A stretch of DNA of 64,000 bases, from contig OX388321.1 of the NCBI GenBank assembly GCA_947579605.1, positions 23,489,614 through 23,553,613 of the forward strand, read 5' to 3'. Below, in pieces: positions 45,607 to 58,157 of this stretch. Below the pieces are notes generated by a model, which did no database searches, was not told the origin of the DNA, and saw nothing but the letters and a program-made list of their open reading frames with translations. The translations under genes and the position numbers were made by a program. Every line of letters begins with the position of its first letter. Position 1 is the stretch's first letter. The DNA is from Athripsodes cinereus (lineage: Eukaryota > Arthropoda > Insecta > Trichoptera > Leptoceridae).

Positions 45607-46644
45607 CTATCTGGCTTGATTGAATTTTCTCCTCGACTTCAAGCATCGAGAATCCATATCGATGAACAAATTATAATAATAATCATCGATAGCATAACAT
45701 TGGTATTTGATTCGATTGACGGACGCATATATCTTTTTGAACAATATCAACGCTGTTCTACGGCGACGCGATATTTTTCTATTCACGAATCTCAAGATAA
45801 TTATAGCTGTACATACAAGCAAACGTATGCAGCTTTCCGCGATCAATCCCGCGACGATCAGCATTGCCAACACTGATTTCAACACCCACGCGAAAGACTT
45901 AACCCATTCGTGAATAGAGGGAGGTGTGAGTACCTCCCGTTCGGTGTCCTCATCTATCTCTTCCTCCGAGAGGGTAACCCCATCCTCTACGGGTACAATT
46001 TCCTCCCTAGCGTCCTGGCTAGGTACATACCGAACCTCATCGCGAACAGATGCTATGTCTGGAAGATTATCTAACACAACTTGTCCCTCCGGAGTGTATT
46101 CTGGAAAGTCCAGGCGCCATACCAACTCTTGCAAATGTTCCAGATTAACTAACTCCCGACCATTAATCCTCGTCCTATACCAGGATGTCATTTGCTTCCA
46201 TACGCTCATTGCTGGTCCTTCATCTTTAAATAATACATGGCCATACCCTTTTAAACGATTGTTTATCCTGACCTTCCAGTCAACAAAATCACTCCCCAGT
46301 TCATCCCGACCTTGACACACTGTCAACAGGTCATTATAGATCGCATTTATCTGCCCTTCCACACCAAACCTTCGCAAAATTACTTCTTTGAATACACCCC
46401 ATCGACAATACCGAAACCCCAGAGACTTCCAGTACCGCTTTGCGTCGCCGCGCAAGCAATACACAGCCTCCCTTGGCAATTCATCTTCCCACTCAAGCTT
46501 CCAGCATTCCTCGCATTCTTTGAGGAACCGTTCGGGGCCTTCATCAGTCCAGCCTCCGAACGAAAGTGAAAATTCGCGCACATAGCATCTGATATCCGAC
46601 ACCTTATCCATCGATCGAATCATACCGTAATACACAATAAACAC
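45607..46644 (-). CDS. Gag-like protein with C-terminal hydrophobic anchor (LTR element ORF)
   Basis: ORF of 345 codons, the only long one in the internal region. It starts about 200 nt after the primer binding site. Residues 25-95 resemble the retrotransposon Gag/capsid fold: a GGWTDEGPERFL start, LRGDAKRYW, then W-x-x-FK and RRFG. No CCHC zinc knuckle and no protease DSG/DTG motif is seen. Residues about 205-240 are acidic. Residues about 252-287 form one or two hydrophobic segments (SVLAMLIVAGLIAE, LLVCTAIIILRF), followed at once by a basic stretch (RKISRRRRT). A membrane anchor at the C terminus of a Gag is unusual. The first ATG gives 345 residues; Met8 or Met12 are alternative starts. 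The remaining 1.05 kb to the 3' LTR has no convincing ORF. Its role is inferred as particle or RNP formation. Confidence 0.75.
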   Translation of the reverse strand: MFIVYYGMIRSMDKVSDIRCYVREFSLSFGGWTDEGPERFLKECEECWKLEWEDELPREAVYCLRGDAKRYWKSLGFRYCRWGVFKEVILRRFGVEGQINAIYNDLLTVCQGRDELGSDFVDWKVRINNRLKGYGHVLFKDEGPAMSVWKQMTSWYRTRINGRELVNLEHLQELVWRLDFPEYTPEGQVVLDNLPDIASVRDEVRYVPSQDAREEIVPVEDGVTLSEEEIDEDTEREVLTPPSIHEWVKSFAWVLKSVLAMLIVAGLIAESCIRLLVCTAIIILRFVNRKISRRRRTALILFKKIYASVNRIKYQCYAIDDYYYNLFIDMDSRCLKSRRKFNQAR

Positions 46645-46842
46645 ATGTCAATAAAATAAAGCCAAAAGTCAAAACAATACACATTCGCCATTTCAAATAA
46701 CTTGTCAGTTCATTATATGAAATAAAATAATATCCCCTCCTCCAATATCACAAATAATACAGTTAAGAAATTAAAAGAAGATCTCAGGGATGGATTCGTT
46801 GTAGCGATTATACACAGATGTGTATTTTTTCGCTACGAGCCA

Positions 46843-46858
46843 CACGTTCAGGGGGCCA
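46843..46858 (-). other. Candidate primer binding site
   Basis: In element orientation the sequence TGGCCCCCTGAACGTG begins 3 nt after the end of the 5' LTR. A TGG start, complementary to a tRNA CCA tail, is what a primer binding site needs. The tRNA was not identified. Confidence 0.5.
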
Positions 46859-46861
46859 ATA

Positions 46862-48572
46862 TGATATGGGGGGGTGAGAGATGGTGAAAAAAATGGTTTT
46901 GTTTGAGGATAAAATAAATAAAATATTATGCCAAAAATGCCAACGGCTGAGACTCTACTGGGCTACCCACAGCACTCCAGGAGTTAAAAACAATAAAATG
47001 GTCTCGATTAAATTATACAGTGAGGCTTTATAAATTAAGAGACGACAAGTTATCTGTAATTAAATGGACAAATGTGTAAAAGACAAATTTAGATTGAAAT
47101 AAACATTTAATTAAAAATAAAAAAATTCTTACCACTATTACAAACACACGTTTAAACAGCAACACAATACTACGACTTACTCACTACCCCGTATTGTCTG
47201 TGCACACGTAATTATCCCAATATAAAAAAACACACTTGATTATTATTTCAATAAAAACGAAAACGTAGCACTTTTAAAATAATTAAATTTCACTTTGCGA
47301 TGATTGTAATGGATCCCACGATGAGGGCGCCTCTGGCATGAAAATGCCTAGAGGCAAACAAGTTGAAGAAGGCGCCCTTTGGCGCAGTGCTGGGAGGGCG
47401 AAGTCCCACGTCCGAGGCTCCTGGAGGCAATTACCAGCCTACACAGGTGCAGAGTTGGCTCGTCATGACTTCAGGAGGAGAATATCTCGACTCAACTGAA
47501 GTCCAGTGACCAGAGACCGACTTGTCTCTCTAAAGGTCAGATGATGAGTCATTGAGTGATGGCAAGAGCAATCCTTCTACCAAGGACAACTGACTACTCA
47601 CTACGACTCGCTGATGATAACTGTTCACCACTGATGGCTGATGGAGACCGAACTGATCTTTCAAGGACATTTCTCCGCTGTTCCTTGAGTGGTGTAGAGA
47701 GGGGTTGGTCATATACCCCTCCTACGCTGTGATGCATCTCTGTGCAGCGCCGTGATTGGCTAATTGAATACCAATACACGCTCACCGCAAGTTCCATTGT
47801 ATTGCGAGTACACCTGCACCCTTGTCTGCATTCCAGGAATTATGTACATGATGAAATAAATATTTACAAATAAGTTTGATATTGTTAAGCGTCCAATGCA
47901 CTGATTTATAATTATTCACATATGTATAATTAAAGCGTCTCTTTCACTGATATTATATTTAAAACAATATTTCTTGTGTCCATTATCACTGTTCAATAAT
48001 TATATAACGAGCGTCCATTCCGCAACACAAATAAGACATATCTTATTCTATTACATATGTCACAATACAACCCTTTAGGTAGATAATTAAATACTCAAAC
48101 TACGTATGTTACAATAAAATTAAAATTCATACCTAAAGAGTCGTTTACATAATTCAAAATATATCATCGATATCAAAACTCAATAGATCGAAGCGTAGGT
48201 ATAAAAAATCCAACCAAGCAGATACTAAATAATTACAATACGCAGACATTCTAGAATCTTCATAAAATAATTTGATACATAATGAATGCGCCTTAATCTT
48301 TTGTTAATTCCTTTTATTGCCCCTGTTGCTACGTAGATACAAATATATATAAACAATGATAATATTTTGAATACAGGTACGAAGATTAGCAAACAATACA
48401 TTATTAATGCAGGTACCTTTTTAAGTGCAGGCAATATTTTAATTTCGGGATTTTCAGAGTTCTTACGAACTGCCTTGTCTTATTTCGGTATTTTAGTACC
48501 ACTTTCTAAATAACAATTATAATTTTTGATGGTAACTTTTCGGCACAATACTATACTATACCGGGCATAACA
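46862..48572 (-). repeat. 5' LTR of the LTR retrotransposon
   Basis: 1,711 bp, first in element orientation. I compared it with the copy at 42843-44553 by eye and found no difference. It includes GC-richer stretches with CpG (around 47320-47420) unlike the surrounding AT-rich intron. A TATATATA string in element orientation, about 220 nt from the LTR start, could be a core promoter; this is weak evidence. Confidence 0.9.
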
Positions 48573-48645
48573 CAGTTATATCACATGCTTCCATGACATT
48601 CTTAAAACTCTTGATTTTGATGTAATATTTCATTTCATTCATTCA

Positions 48646-48812
48646 CCGCCCTCAACGTTTCTCTTGGGTGCACAGCGAAGAAACCAGCTTCCTCCATTCA
48701 AAGCGCCTCTGTGCCAATCGCGTCACCTCTTCCCACGACATTCCCTGCTCTCTGATGTCATTGTCATAGGAACGGTGTATTATGAAAGAGGGACGCCCGG
48801 GCCGATGATGTC
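48646..48812 (-). pseudogene. LINE-Q 3' end fragment
   Basis: Minus-strand copy of the LINE-Q terminal region (SFTIHRSYDND-type end), starting 70 bp beyond the LTR element. Confidence 0.65.
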
Positions 48813-48814
48813 AA

Positions 48815-50845
48815 ATAGAAACGATTTATTGTGGGAAGAGGGTCATCCTGGAATACGCCCATTAAAATTTTTACTTCTCTTTGACAACTTATCCTTCCAG
48901 TTCTTATTACGACTGCCCTTCATAGTTCTTCCTTCTCTCGCTGCTTTCAAAGATCTTTCAAAATTATTTATCATTTTATATTTTATTTTTACAATGTTCA
49001 CAGGATCAAACAGTCAATTATAGAACATGACAACAAAATAGCAATTTAATAAGTGGACCAACAAAGATCCTAAATTTAACTGAGAAGTCTTAAAAAACAT
49101 CAAAGTTAAATGAATTATTATCAAACAACATAAAATTCAGTACCAAAAAGCTCACAATTTTCGTATTTAATTAGCTAAAAAATCAATTAAAAGTAATGAA
49201 TCATGATGAAAATGTTTACAAAACAACTTTTTTTAAACAAGTTTTTTTTTTAAATATCCTTGCATAACTTATATAAGTTTGCTGGAAGAGATTGCATATC
49301 GGCAATAAGCAAGCCATTTGTATAATCTTTTGGATTACAACAATATTTTTTTTTATTAATGACAATAATTATGTGTCCTAAATATTTTCACGATGACTAA
49401 AATGTCAAATGACATCTTCGAACATTGTTATTTTAATACTGAGACGTACCTACCAAAGATTTTTCGGGCTTTGATAACAGAATACTAATACTTAGAAAGC
49501 AATAGGAAATAAAATAATACAGCTTTATTTACAACAGTCCTTACGGAATGTCGTTGCGACATGAAAAACCAACAATATAAAAAGAAAATCACTGATCACG
49601 CAACTTATTTTATCCCTATACCTACTAAATGTATACCGTGATACCTAGTGAATAGACCGCTCTAAATAAATTGTTAAATTCACTATCAATCATGATGGAC
49701 GATTTGTTTGACAAACTTCACTCCCTTGATTTTTTGGTGGTCTAGGCAGCTTAGCTCATACTGGTCAATCCTATCTGGCTTCAAGGTATACTATTTTTAT
49801 CTATTCAGATGTTATTTTTTTTTTTACTTAAATTTAATGTTTCAGTGTTTACATTGTGAAGCATTTAAAATAATACAGAAGAGGAGTTTATAGCGCCTTT
49901 GCGATGAACTATCCCTCCGTTTATTGATTGTATATTATTTGAATATATTTCTCTAAAAAAAATTGAAATCGATTAGCAGGAAAGAATGAATAAGTAAAAT
50001 ATGAATATTAAATCTTTTTTGTTTCACAAAAGTGTTCACAATAAATACCGGGTGATTTCACCAACGATTTCTTTACTTCTTGGAAGGCAGCTACCCTTTC
50101 ATACCCCTTCGCTTTGCCCATAGACCCACGTTAACGAATAAAAGAAAAAATGACACTTATTTTGGAGGCATTAGCTATGTAACAATTTCTAGACATTTAA
50201 AAAAAAATTAACTTGAATTCATGTTACAAATAAACATAGAAATTCAAGAATTTAAAATAAAAATGCATCATACTTTTTAAGATTTCGAATCCTTTATTAT
50301 TATAAAAAAAATGTGTGTTTACAAAAACAAAATTTATATTTAAAAAAAAAAAAGTCTGCAATAAAGATTCACGGTGCAATCTACAATCAACAATAATTAT
50401 TTTTAGAAAAAATATATAGGTACATAATAGGTATACTGCATATAAAGCAATTATTTTTTATCATACTTGACAACAATGCATAACCGTTCACGAGCACCTT
50501 TGCAACAAAACATTTTTAAAGGGCTGAAAAAAGCTCTGCGAAATGTGTAACCGGAAATAAGGAAAGCTACTTCAAGGGTGAGGTTAGTAAGCTGGGGTGA
50601 GAGGGGATTTAAGGCGGAAGTTGCTATTGTAGCCAACACCAATATTAATTGTAATTTATCGCCCCGGCAATTAAATAAATTTATTTGAACCGGGTTTTTG
50701 AACTATTTGAAGTATTAACGAGCCTTAGTTTATTCGTCAAATGAAATTTAAAATACTTGTTTTATCACTTTGTCTCCCTGGTCTTTAAAAATACACGTCG
50801 TTATCTTTCTGCTAAAAAAATATTATGAAGTTCAATAGGTTTTCT
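48815..50845. other. No clear feature
   Basis: AT-rich. 50500-50640 is slightly GC-richer, with a 63-codon minus-strand opening that has no recognisable domain. Confidence 0.4.
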
Positions 50846-50849
50846 TCCT

Positions 50850-50990
50850 TCACTCAAGTGGATAACCAACAGACTAAATGCTTGCAAAAAAACATGGAGA
50901 TTAGCCTTTCAATTGAAAAACTAAAACATTCTGAATGGGTGGCATACATTACCGCTGAGTTGTAGATGTTAATTGTTTTATATCTAATAT
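50850..50990 (-). mobile_element. SINE-A, diverged fragment
   Basis: TCAAGTGGATAACCAACAGA and CATTCTGAATGGGTGGCATA. Confidence 0.5.
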
Positions 50991-51002
50991 TTAACGACTA
51001 TT

Positions 51003-51122
51003 TTTGTGTGTATATATGTGTATCGTCGTTTTAGTACCTACCCATAATTCAAGAATCATATATTAGTTTGGGACTAGCTCGATCTGTCTGAATTGTAAAT
51101 GCATGGTTTGTTATGTTATGTA
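51003..51122 (+). mobile_element. SINE-C, 5' truncated
   Basis: TATATATGTGTATCGTCGTT to GGGACTAGCTCGATCTGTCT and TTATGTTATGT. Confidence 0.75.
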
Positions 51123-52429
51123 ACTTGACTGAAATAAAAAAAAATCGCTATCTTTCACAGGGCATTCAAAAACTTACAGAAATAAGTGGTGGCCTAGCCA
51201 TCTCCGGAGAATCCAAAGACAAACTTATCAGAATTGGATCACAATCTTCTGTAAATATAATCCATCGCAGAAAACAGATTAAATTATTAGTTTCTTAGTA
51301 CTAAATTTTATGTTGTTGATAATATAACATTTAACTTTTTTTGGCTTAAGACATCTCTTATATATTTGAAATATTTGCTGATCCACATATTGAACGTATA
51401 TTTTGTTAACATATTATATAATAATTGACTACTTTATTCTGTAAGAAATGTAAAAATAAAATTAATCAATCCAAAAAGTAACTGAAGAAAAAATGAAGAA
51501 TGTAACAAATTCCAGTTTTAAATCAATTACGTTCTAACAAACGGTTGCGCAATAAATTTCCGGGATCGTTATTACTACACTCAATTAATAATTTTCACAA
51601 TTTAATTTATGTCAATATCCGCCGCCATTATTTACAGTAATAATTATAATAAAAAAAGTAATGAAATACAATATGTAAGTACTGTACACCCCTTGGAGTA
51701 TGTAATTACACCACTATTTCATCACAGTTATGCTTTTACTATTATTATTGTGAAATACTCGCTCCTCGCTACCCACTCGTACGTAACAATGTATAACAAA
51801 TTACATACATTTCTTGTAAGACTAATTATTTATTATTCTAGTGTGAAAATTATGATGCAATACACATTATTCGAACTTAAATTGTAGTGAAAATCATAGA
51901 CAAAATTAAACAAAAAAAATTTTGCTCGAAATTTAAAACTGTTTTGATTTAGAATATAAAATGGTGAAATAACGAAATTTATTGGATTATAAAAACAAAT
52001 TCAACCAAATTAAGTGCTAGCTCAAAAAAACCGTCTCCCTAAGGCCAAATCAATATTTTTGATCTTAATTTCGTCTTAATTGATCTCATTTATTCAATAT
52101 TTATCAATTTTCGAGTGGTGCCCTGTAAAAAGCAGGTACAGCGAAACATCACGTGAAAATTTCTTTTAATTCTTAATTATTATAAATTCTATTGTAGTGT
52201 AATTTAAAGCTTCTCATTTTCACGAGGTTTGTTTTGATTTTTGCATTTGATATGGGTGGGGTGAGTTTGTGTTATAACTGTTTACTTGCAACTTTACTTG
52301 TTCGTCATACGCTTCGGTAATTTGCGGGACCTTGATTGGTTTGTTTTCTGGAAAAATATGACTGTTAATATTTGTTAATTTGAACTGTTTGTGTCCTTTA
52401 AGATGAATAAAATAAAAAAAATAAAATAA

Positions 52430-52570
52430 AGCAAAGCAGTCAAAATCTTAAATTAATTCAGCGATGTAATTTGCCACCAATCCTGAATGTCTTGATGTTT
52501 TGTTGTCACGTAGAAGACAGCCTGCATATTTCTTACATTTAACTATTTTACTACTTTTGAAAAATACTGA
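52430..52570 (+). mobile_element. SINE-A, diverged fragment
   Basis: TTCAGCGATGTAATTTGCCA, CCTGAATGTCTTGATGTTTT, TAGAAGACAGCCTGCATATT. Confidence 0.55.
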
Positions 52571-52591
52571 TACCGTGAAAGTTTAGAATAT

Positions 52592-52650
52592 TTTTACTAT
52601 ACCTTCACGACTTATCCCGCGTGAAGTAGGCAGAGAGAACGGTTATTCAT
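52592..52650 (-). pseudogene. LINE-P 3' tail fragment
   Basis: On the minus strand CGTTCTCTCTGCCTACTTCA followed by GTGAAGGTATAGTA, the LINE-P terminal sequence. Confidence 0.55.
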
Positions 52651-52890
52651 ACACCCGGCAAAGAATTGGTATTCCACTTGTTTCCGTGAATTTTCTAGTA
52701 TCCTGCAAAAAGCAGGTGTTTTACATAGGCAAAAAAAAAAACGTTTTACATTTTAAATTCAACGACGAATTTGCCACCCACCCTAAATGTCTTATTATTT
52801 TTATTGACATGGAAAATACGACTTGGATGTTTATTATATGCATCCAATTAACCATTTTAGAGATACGCCCTGATAGTTAAGTAGTATATT
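52645..52890 (+). mobile_element. SINE-A, diverged but nearly complete
   Basis: ACCCGGCAAAGAATTGGTAT, TATCCTGCAAAAAGCAGGTG, CCACCCACCCTAAATGTCTT and a TAGTTAAGTAGTA end. Confidence 0.65.
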
Positions 52891-52894
52891 TTTT

Positions 52895-53111
52895 TTTATC
52901 GCCGTCAACGTTCCTCTCGGCAGCACAGGGCAGAAACCAGCCTGCTCCATTGAGAGCGTCTCTGCGCCAATTGCGTCACCTCTTTCCACCACATTCCCTG
53001 CGCTCTGATGTCATTGTCATAGGAACTGTGTATTGTGAAAGAGGGACGCCCGGGCCGACGGAACCCTTATGGACGGAAGAACAATGCTCTTTTTGGCCAA
53101 CTTTCATTGGG
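52895..53111 (-). pseudogene. LINE-Q 3' end fragment
   Basis: Minus-strand copy of the LINE-Q terminal region, close to the 3' end of a SINE-A copy. Confidence 0.68.
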
Positions 53112-53114
53112 TAG

Positions 53115-55510
53115 TATAGTATATTATACAGAATATAAATTAAATAATTATTATGAAACATAATAATTGGTTCCGATTATAAACCGTTTACTGTACCTAC
53201 TGTATGTGTAATAATTGTGAGCACCTAATAGTTGATCGTTTATTATTATTATTGCATGTAATTGCGTAATAATTAACACATTAACAATATTAATTGCACC
53301 ATATTTATTATGTTCGTTACCATTATATTGTATTACTTTACCTTACCATAACCGTTTTATTTACAAATAGCATTTTACATTTCACCACATACTTAATTTT
53401 TTTTTTTGTGTATTAATTTTATTTCGTATATACATACTTTTATTAACAGTCCACAATATTAATTGATTTTTCACCCTTTTCTGTAAATATTCGAGTATCC
53501 TTTAAAAGGCAGATATTTGTAAAAAGTCCTTTGATCGGCATAAACTGATAACGCAGTACTAATTTTCTCAGAAAAACTACTACTATACTACTAAAAAACT
53601 ACTAAAAAAAAAGCTTTAAAAAGAAAAATATAAAATTTAAAAGTAGGTACATATCAAAATATGTCTATTGTTATTTCTTACACCAGGTAAAAATCATAAT
53701 AAAATACGCTTCGTAAAAAATGTTGAATTAGGAATTCGAAAATCGAATGTCGTATTTGATAGGTCTAATCAGTGGCGGCGGGTGAATATTATTATTTTTT
53801 TTACTGACTTAAAACCTGGCCTCACTCGGGGAATAAAATAAATATCCTAAAAGTTAGCTAATAAACGTCAACCAGTCCACTTTATTAAGATTTATTTTGA
53901 AGCCCAGGTCCATTTTTTATATATTATAATGATTCACTGAAAATACTAATTATTAAAACAACTTGATGCAAACATTTAAGACGGATCGCGTTTAGGTATA
54001 CTCTACCATCTATTGAAAATATCTTTAAATAAAATTATGATGTATCTACAAAATGTTTTAAAACAATAGATGGCGGTAGTTTATATTTCAGTTTTACTTT
54101 ATTAATCAATAAGATACAAAAAAAAATGTATTTATCGCAAAACCCCCTCAAATGATATTTTTTTGTAAACGGGTCATTAGTTTTTTTTTATATTTATAAT
54201 AGTTGCTCTAGTACAAAGACAGATATAACGAATATATTATAAACAAACATATTATATACGCTATATAATACAATATGAACTGCCTCAAATATTTATGTGT
54301 AGACTACTGTCAAAATCAAACGATGCTGACATAAATTATAATTCGCGATATAACGACACAGGTAGGCAGAACATAATACTACAGTACGGAGCGTACATAC
54401 ATTAACTTCAATATGCTATAAGAAATACTGGCATATCGTTTTCGCATTCTTGACACATACAAGGAACTTTATACGTATTATTATTATTATAAGTCAGGGA
54501 CGATATTACTTATAAAATGTATGAAAATATATTAGCAATCTCGCTACAATGAGTTCAGATATTACGACGATCTTTTTATAACAAAATTTTATATTCATTT
54601 CTAATTTCTTAAATCTCGCAAGTCTAAAGTGGTTTTTTGAGGATAATGAAGCCAGATTTTTAAAAAACTTTTTGAATGGAAACCATATGGCACATGTTTT
54701 GTCGTTGAAGGAGGCCTACCATCCACCCGGATACCGCAGAGGTCTGGAGTTCATTTATCTGAAAAATAAAAAATTTACCAGATGACATACATAGAAATGA
54801 TAAACTGAGGTCCACCAAAAAGAAAACTAATTTATATAAAAATTGGGGATATAATACGTAATTGTAATCTTTCGTAATGACTTTGTATACATCCGCTTCA
54901 CTGAGAACTTGTTACGACTTTCTTGGATGAAATACGATAATTTTGAAGTTCTTAAGACGTGACATTTCGTTATATTCGATCGTTTAAAGGCATTCTTATT
55001 AAATAGGTTTATTATTATACTAGGATTATTATGATGGCGTACGTAGGTAGTCGATGTGATATTCTCCTTGAAAATCAAATTGATTTGACATCGTTTAACG
55101 TATGTCTATTAAATTCCCCATAATAATTTCCATACGCTCTCACTACCATACGCAAAAAGTTGAACAAGTATCAAATCATCAGAGGCGGGTACAGAATACT
55201 TGGAATACAGAAGAGGGATAAAATTTATTTCAAAATTAATTTTTAATGTTTTTTTTTTTCAAATATCAACATCTATTTATGAGTAGCATTGAGTGGGATG
55301 TCCCTTAAGGAGATAAAATAGTTTTCATACTACCCTGATATCAATGACTTCTGGGTTCACACTCTTGGATTTCCAAAAGTTTCTGAACACCATATTTCTG
55401 TTTTTTTTCCTATGCGTGTATTTTGGATCCATTTATCATTGTTATACAAATATTTGTATTGATTTTCCTCTTCCATAAGGAGGTGTTGAAAAATTACAGA
55501 AGTTTAAAAA
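53115..55510. other. No clear feature
   Basis: AT-rich. 54640-54790 may be a very decayed protein-coding repeat (CATATGGCACATGTTTTGTC, GGAGGCCTACCATCCACCCG) but is not assignable. Confidence 0.4.
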
Positions 55511-55514
55511 ATTC

Positions 55515-56348
55515 TTGTGAATTGTGGAATGATTATTAACAATATCCGATATGCAGATGATACAGTTATACTGGCTGACAGCATTGAAGATCTCCAGAAA
55601 CTATTAAATGATGTCTGTACTGCAGGAGAGGAGCTGGGATTAAACATTAATGTCAATAAAACCAAGTGGATGACCTTTGGACGACTAGACTACTCTACAG
55701 CATCTCTTCAGTTAAAGGGTATAAATGTTGAAAGGGTAGAAAAGTTCACATATCTCGGCAGTGTTATAACGCAGTCCCTGGATCCCGATGTTGAGGTGAA
55801 ACGCAGAATCGAAATAGCAAGAGCCACTTTTAATAAGATGAAAGCACTATTCTGCAATGACAACCTTAATTTGAAGCTCCGTCAGAGAATGATAAAGTGT
55901 TATATCTGGTCTGTGCTGTTGTATGGTTGCGAAACTTGGACACTTAAGGTTAACACAATGAATCGGTTGGAGGCATTCGAGATGTGGATTCATCGAAGAA
56001 TGCTTCGAATACCGTGGACAGACTTGGTGTCCAATACAGAAGTACTACGCAGAGCACATACAAATAGAGAGCTCCTGACAAATATTAAGGTTCGTAAAGT
56101 CTCATATTTGGGCCACATCCTGCGAGGCGATAAGTATAGGCTTCTGCAGTTGATAATAGAAGGCAAGATTGAGGGACGTCGAGGAGTGGGAAGGAGGCAG
56201 ATGTCTTGGCTGCGGAATATACGGAAATGGACCGGAATAACACGGATGGGAGAGCTGGTCCGCACAGCACGAGACAGGGAAGCATTCTCCAGAGTGATCG
56301 CCAACGTCGGGGGGACCTGATATGGCACTCATAGAAGAAGAAGAAGAA
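55515..56348 (+). pseudogene. LINE-R: 5'-truncated RTE-like retrotransposon, RT C-terminus
   Basis: Longest intact LINE fragment in the window. A 267-codon open frame (55517-56320) contains NNIRYADDTVILADS, the catalytic YADD box of reverse transcriptase. It continues through GLNINVNKTKWM, FTYLGSVIT, LLYGCETWTL and LGHILRG to a conserved end IANVGGT. This matches the palm and thumb C-terminal part of RTE-like non-LTR retrotransposon proteins. The endonuclease and the N-terminal half of RT are missing because of 5' truncation. It ends in a (GAA)n tail (56331-56347), which marks the 3' end. The frame has no stop, so the copy is fairly young, but it is not a functional element. Confidence 0.88.
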
Positions 56349-56529
56349 TTGGGTTTGGTCGACTGGCCGGCCATTCAGGCTGCCCACTGAGGCTTGCCCC
56401 TGAGGACAATTTTTTGTTTACAAGCGCGTATAAATAACAGTCTTTGACTCCTGAAATATCCATGTGTGTGGCGGGTACTTTCAATATTTGTTTTGGTTTC
56501 GTACATTCTCCAGCAAATTTTAGCTTTTT

Positions 56530-56600
56530 TTCCGTAGGTTTTCAAATATATCCTGTAAGAGCAGGTGTTCACAATACGTCATAAATAAGATATTTAATAC
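56530..56600 (+). mobile_element. SINE-A 5' fragment
   Basis: ATATATCCTGTAAGAGCAGGTGTTCAC-type segment only, about 50 bp. Confidence 0.4.
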
Positions 56601-56764
56601 TTTCAACTCAAGAATACAATAACAATACGAAGAATGGCAGGCATGATTATAACGTGCGATTAGTCCTCCTGATGGGAATTCCGTTAAAGTATGAATTAAT
56701 GAATGAATGCAGGAAAAATTCACCTCAGTAAATAATTGTAATCGAAAATGAATTTGTATTCATC

Positions 56765-56940
56765 TTCCGTGGAGTCTCCGGCGCAAACAAAAGTCTCCCA
56801 ATCGTTTAAGAATGGCATATATTGTGAATGTCTTATTTTATTGAAGTGAAGAGGATCACTGGCATATTTGTTACATGCAATCATTCCACTGGCTACCCCA
56901 TTTATGAACATAGATATGCCATAATGGAGTAAATAGACAG
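56765..56940 (+). mobile_element. SINE-A, diverged
   Basis: CCGTGGAGTCTCCGGCGCAA, AGTCTCCCAATCGTTTAAGA and CTGGCTACCCCATTTATGAA. Confidence 0.55.
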
Positions 56941-56989
56941 TGCAAAGTATCAGAATATTACTGCTTTTTTTTAGCTTTAAGTCATGGAA

Positions 56990-58155
56990 CATTCACTATT
57001 TCGTCTACTTTTCTATGTCTCCTATATTGTTTACATATACGTCATGATGTACATGTCTATGATATTCCTTTTTCAACAGTGAGTGGCGAAAAGGTGTACA
57101 CTATCAAAACATTCATTGACATTTGCGAATAAATAAATATCAGTAATTTCAGAGACAGAGAGTAATTTGAACATATAATTTCCTTAGAATAATTTTTACT
57201 CCTTTTACTATGCAACTTATTTAGCACTCCTTCTCTGGTTCTAATTTAGTGTACGACTCTCTTCACAGACACACACTTCATATCGACTTCACGCCACTCC
57301 GAATCGAGTGAAGGCTTAAGTCGTTCAGGAATTTCCAAGCCATTTCCACTCGATTTGTGATCCCCTATCCGATGATATTATTATTACGTACACCTTTACC
57401 TACATAATATCTGACATTTCATACGCCATATTAAATTTAAAGGTAAATACTTATGAATAAATATTTTTTTCTTAACACCAATTACTTAGCTGTTTTTTTT
57501 CCTTATTTTCATGTTAAAATTTATAATCAGAAGTAAGTCAAGTTTTTAGCAAGTTACTAGGTGTTATATGTTTCAAAAAAGACCTTTTATAACAAACAAG
57601 TTTTCTTTAATTTTTTTAATGATATACACTTTTTGTACGACATTAAGTGAGGAATTCTTCACTGTGTCGGAATAAAACAATAGTAGAATAAAACGCTTGT
57701 TTTATTTCTTTTGATGAGGAATTCTTGCCGCTTACCCTTGGATGTCTCAAGAATATCAGTTCTCATGTCATCCGTTTCTACGCGATTTTTACAATTTAAT
57801 AGTATAAATATCACAATTAGGTATAGCACAAACCCAATTACGGGACGTATCTACATATATTAACAAATATTGTTTATATCTAAGATCCTAAAATTAAAAG
57901 TACTTACATATTTATAATTATATATATATATACCTAATGCATGGATAATCCAAAACAATAATCAAAAACAAAGACGAAAAAGTTATAAAACAAAAAATAA
58001 TTACCAATATGAGAAGCTGGAAGCAGAACAAATGGGAAACTAAAATCACACATAATTACCTACCTCTCTAAATTAGTACTTCATGATAATATATCTCTAG
58101 TATATGTTGTGATTTTTTTGACACAATTAAATGTCGGGAACTGGATTTTTTACTT
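56990..58155. other. No clear feature
   Basis: AT-rich. The palindromic word AATAAAACGCTTGTTTTATT at 57687 also occurs near 27148, pointing to an unknown low-copy repeat. Confidence 0.4.
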
Positions 58156-58157
58156 AC

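Larger units (their letters stand above)
42843..48572 (-). mobile_element. Non-autonomous LTR retrotransposon with a single Gag-like ORF
   Basis: Complete 5,730-bp element in minus orientation: two 1,711-bp direct repeats around a 2,308-bp internal region. In element orientation the LTRs start TGTTATGCCC and end CCATATCA, so the TG...CA ends are intact. The 4-bp duplication CAGT flanks it (42839-42842 and 48573-48576), as expected for Ty3/gypsy-type integration. A primer binding site candidate lies 3 nt inside the 5' LTR. The single long ORF is Gag-like. No protease, reverse transcriptase, RNase H or integrase is recognisable, so mobilisation must have used enzymes supplied in trans. It is antisense to the host gene. 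Confidence 0.88.

Noticed and set aside
45926..46585. Plus-strand ORFs opposite the Gag-like gene
   Set aside because: Ser/Thr/Pro-rich antisense shadows of the minus-strand ORF.
50451..50642. 63-codon minus-strand ORF
   Set aside because: No family resemblance and no splice or start context. Chance opening.
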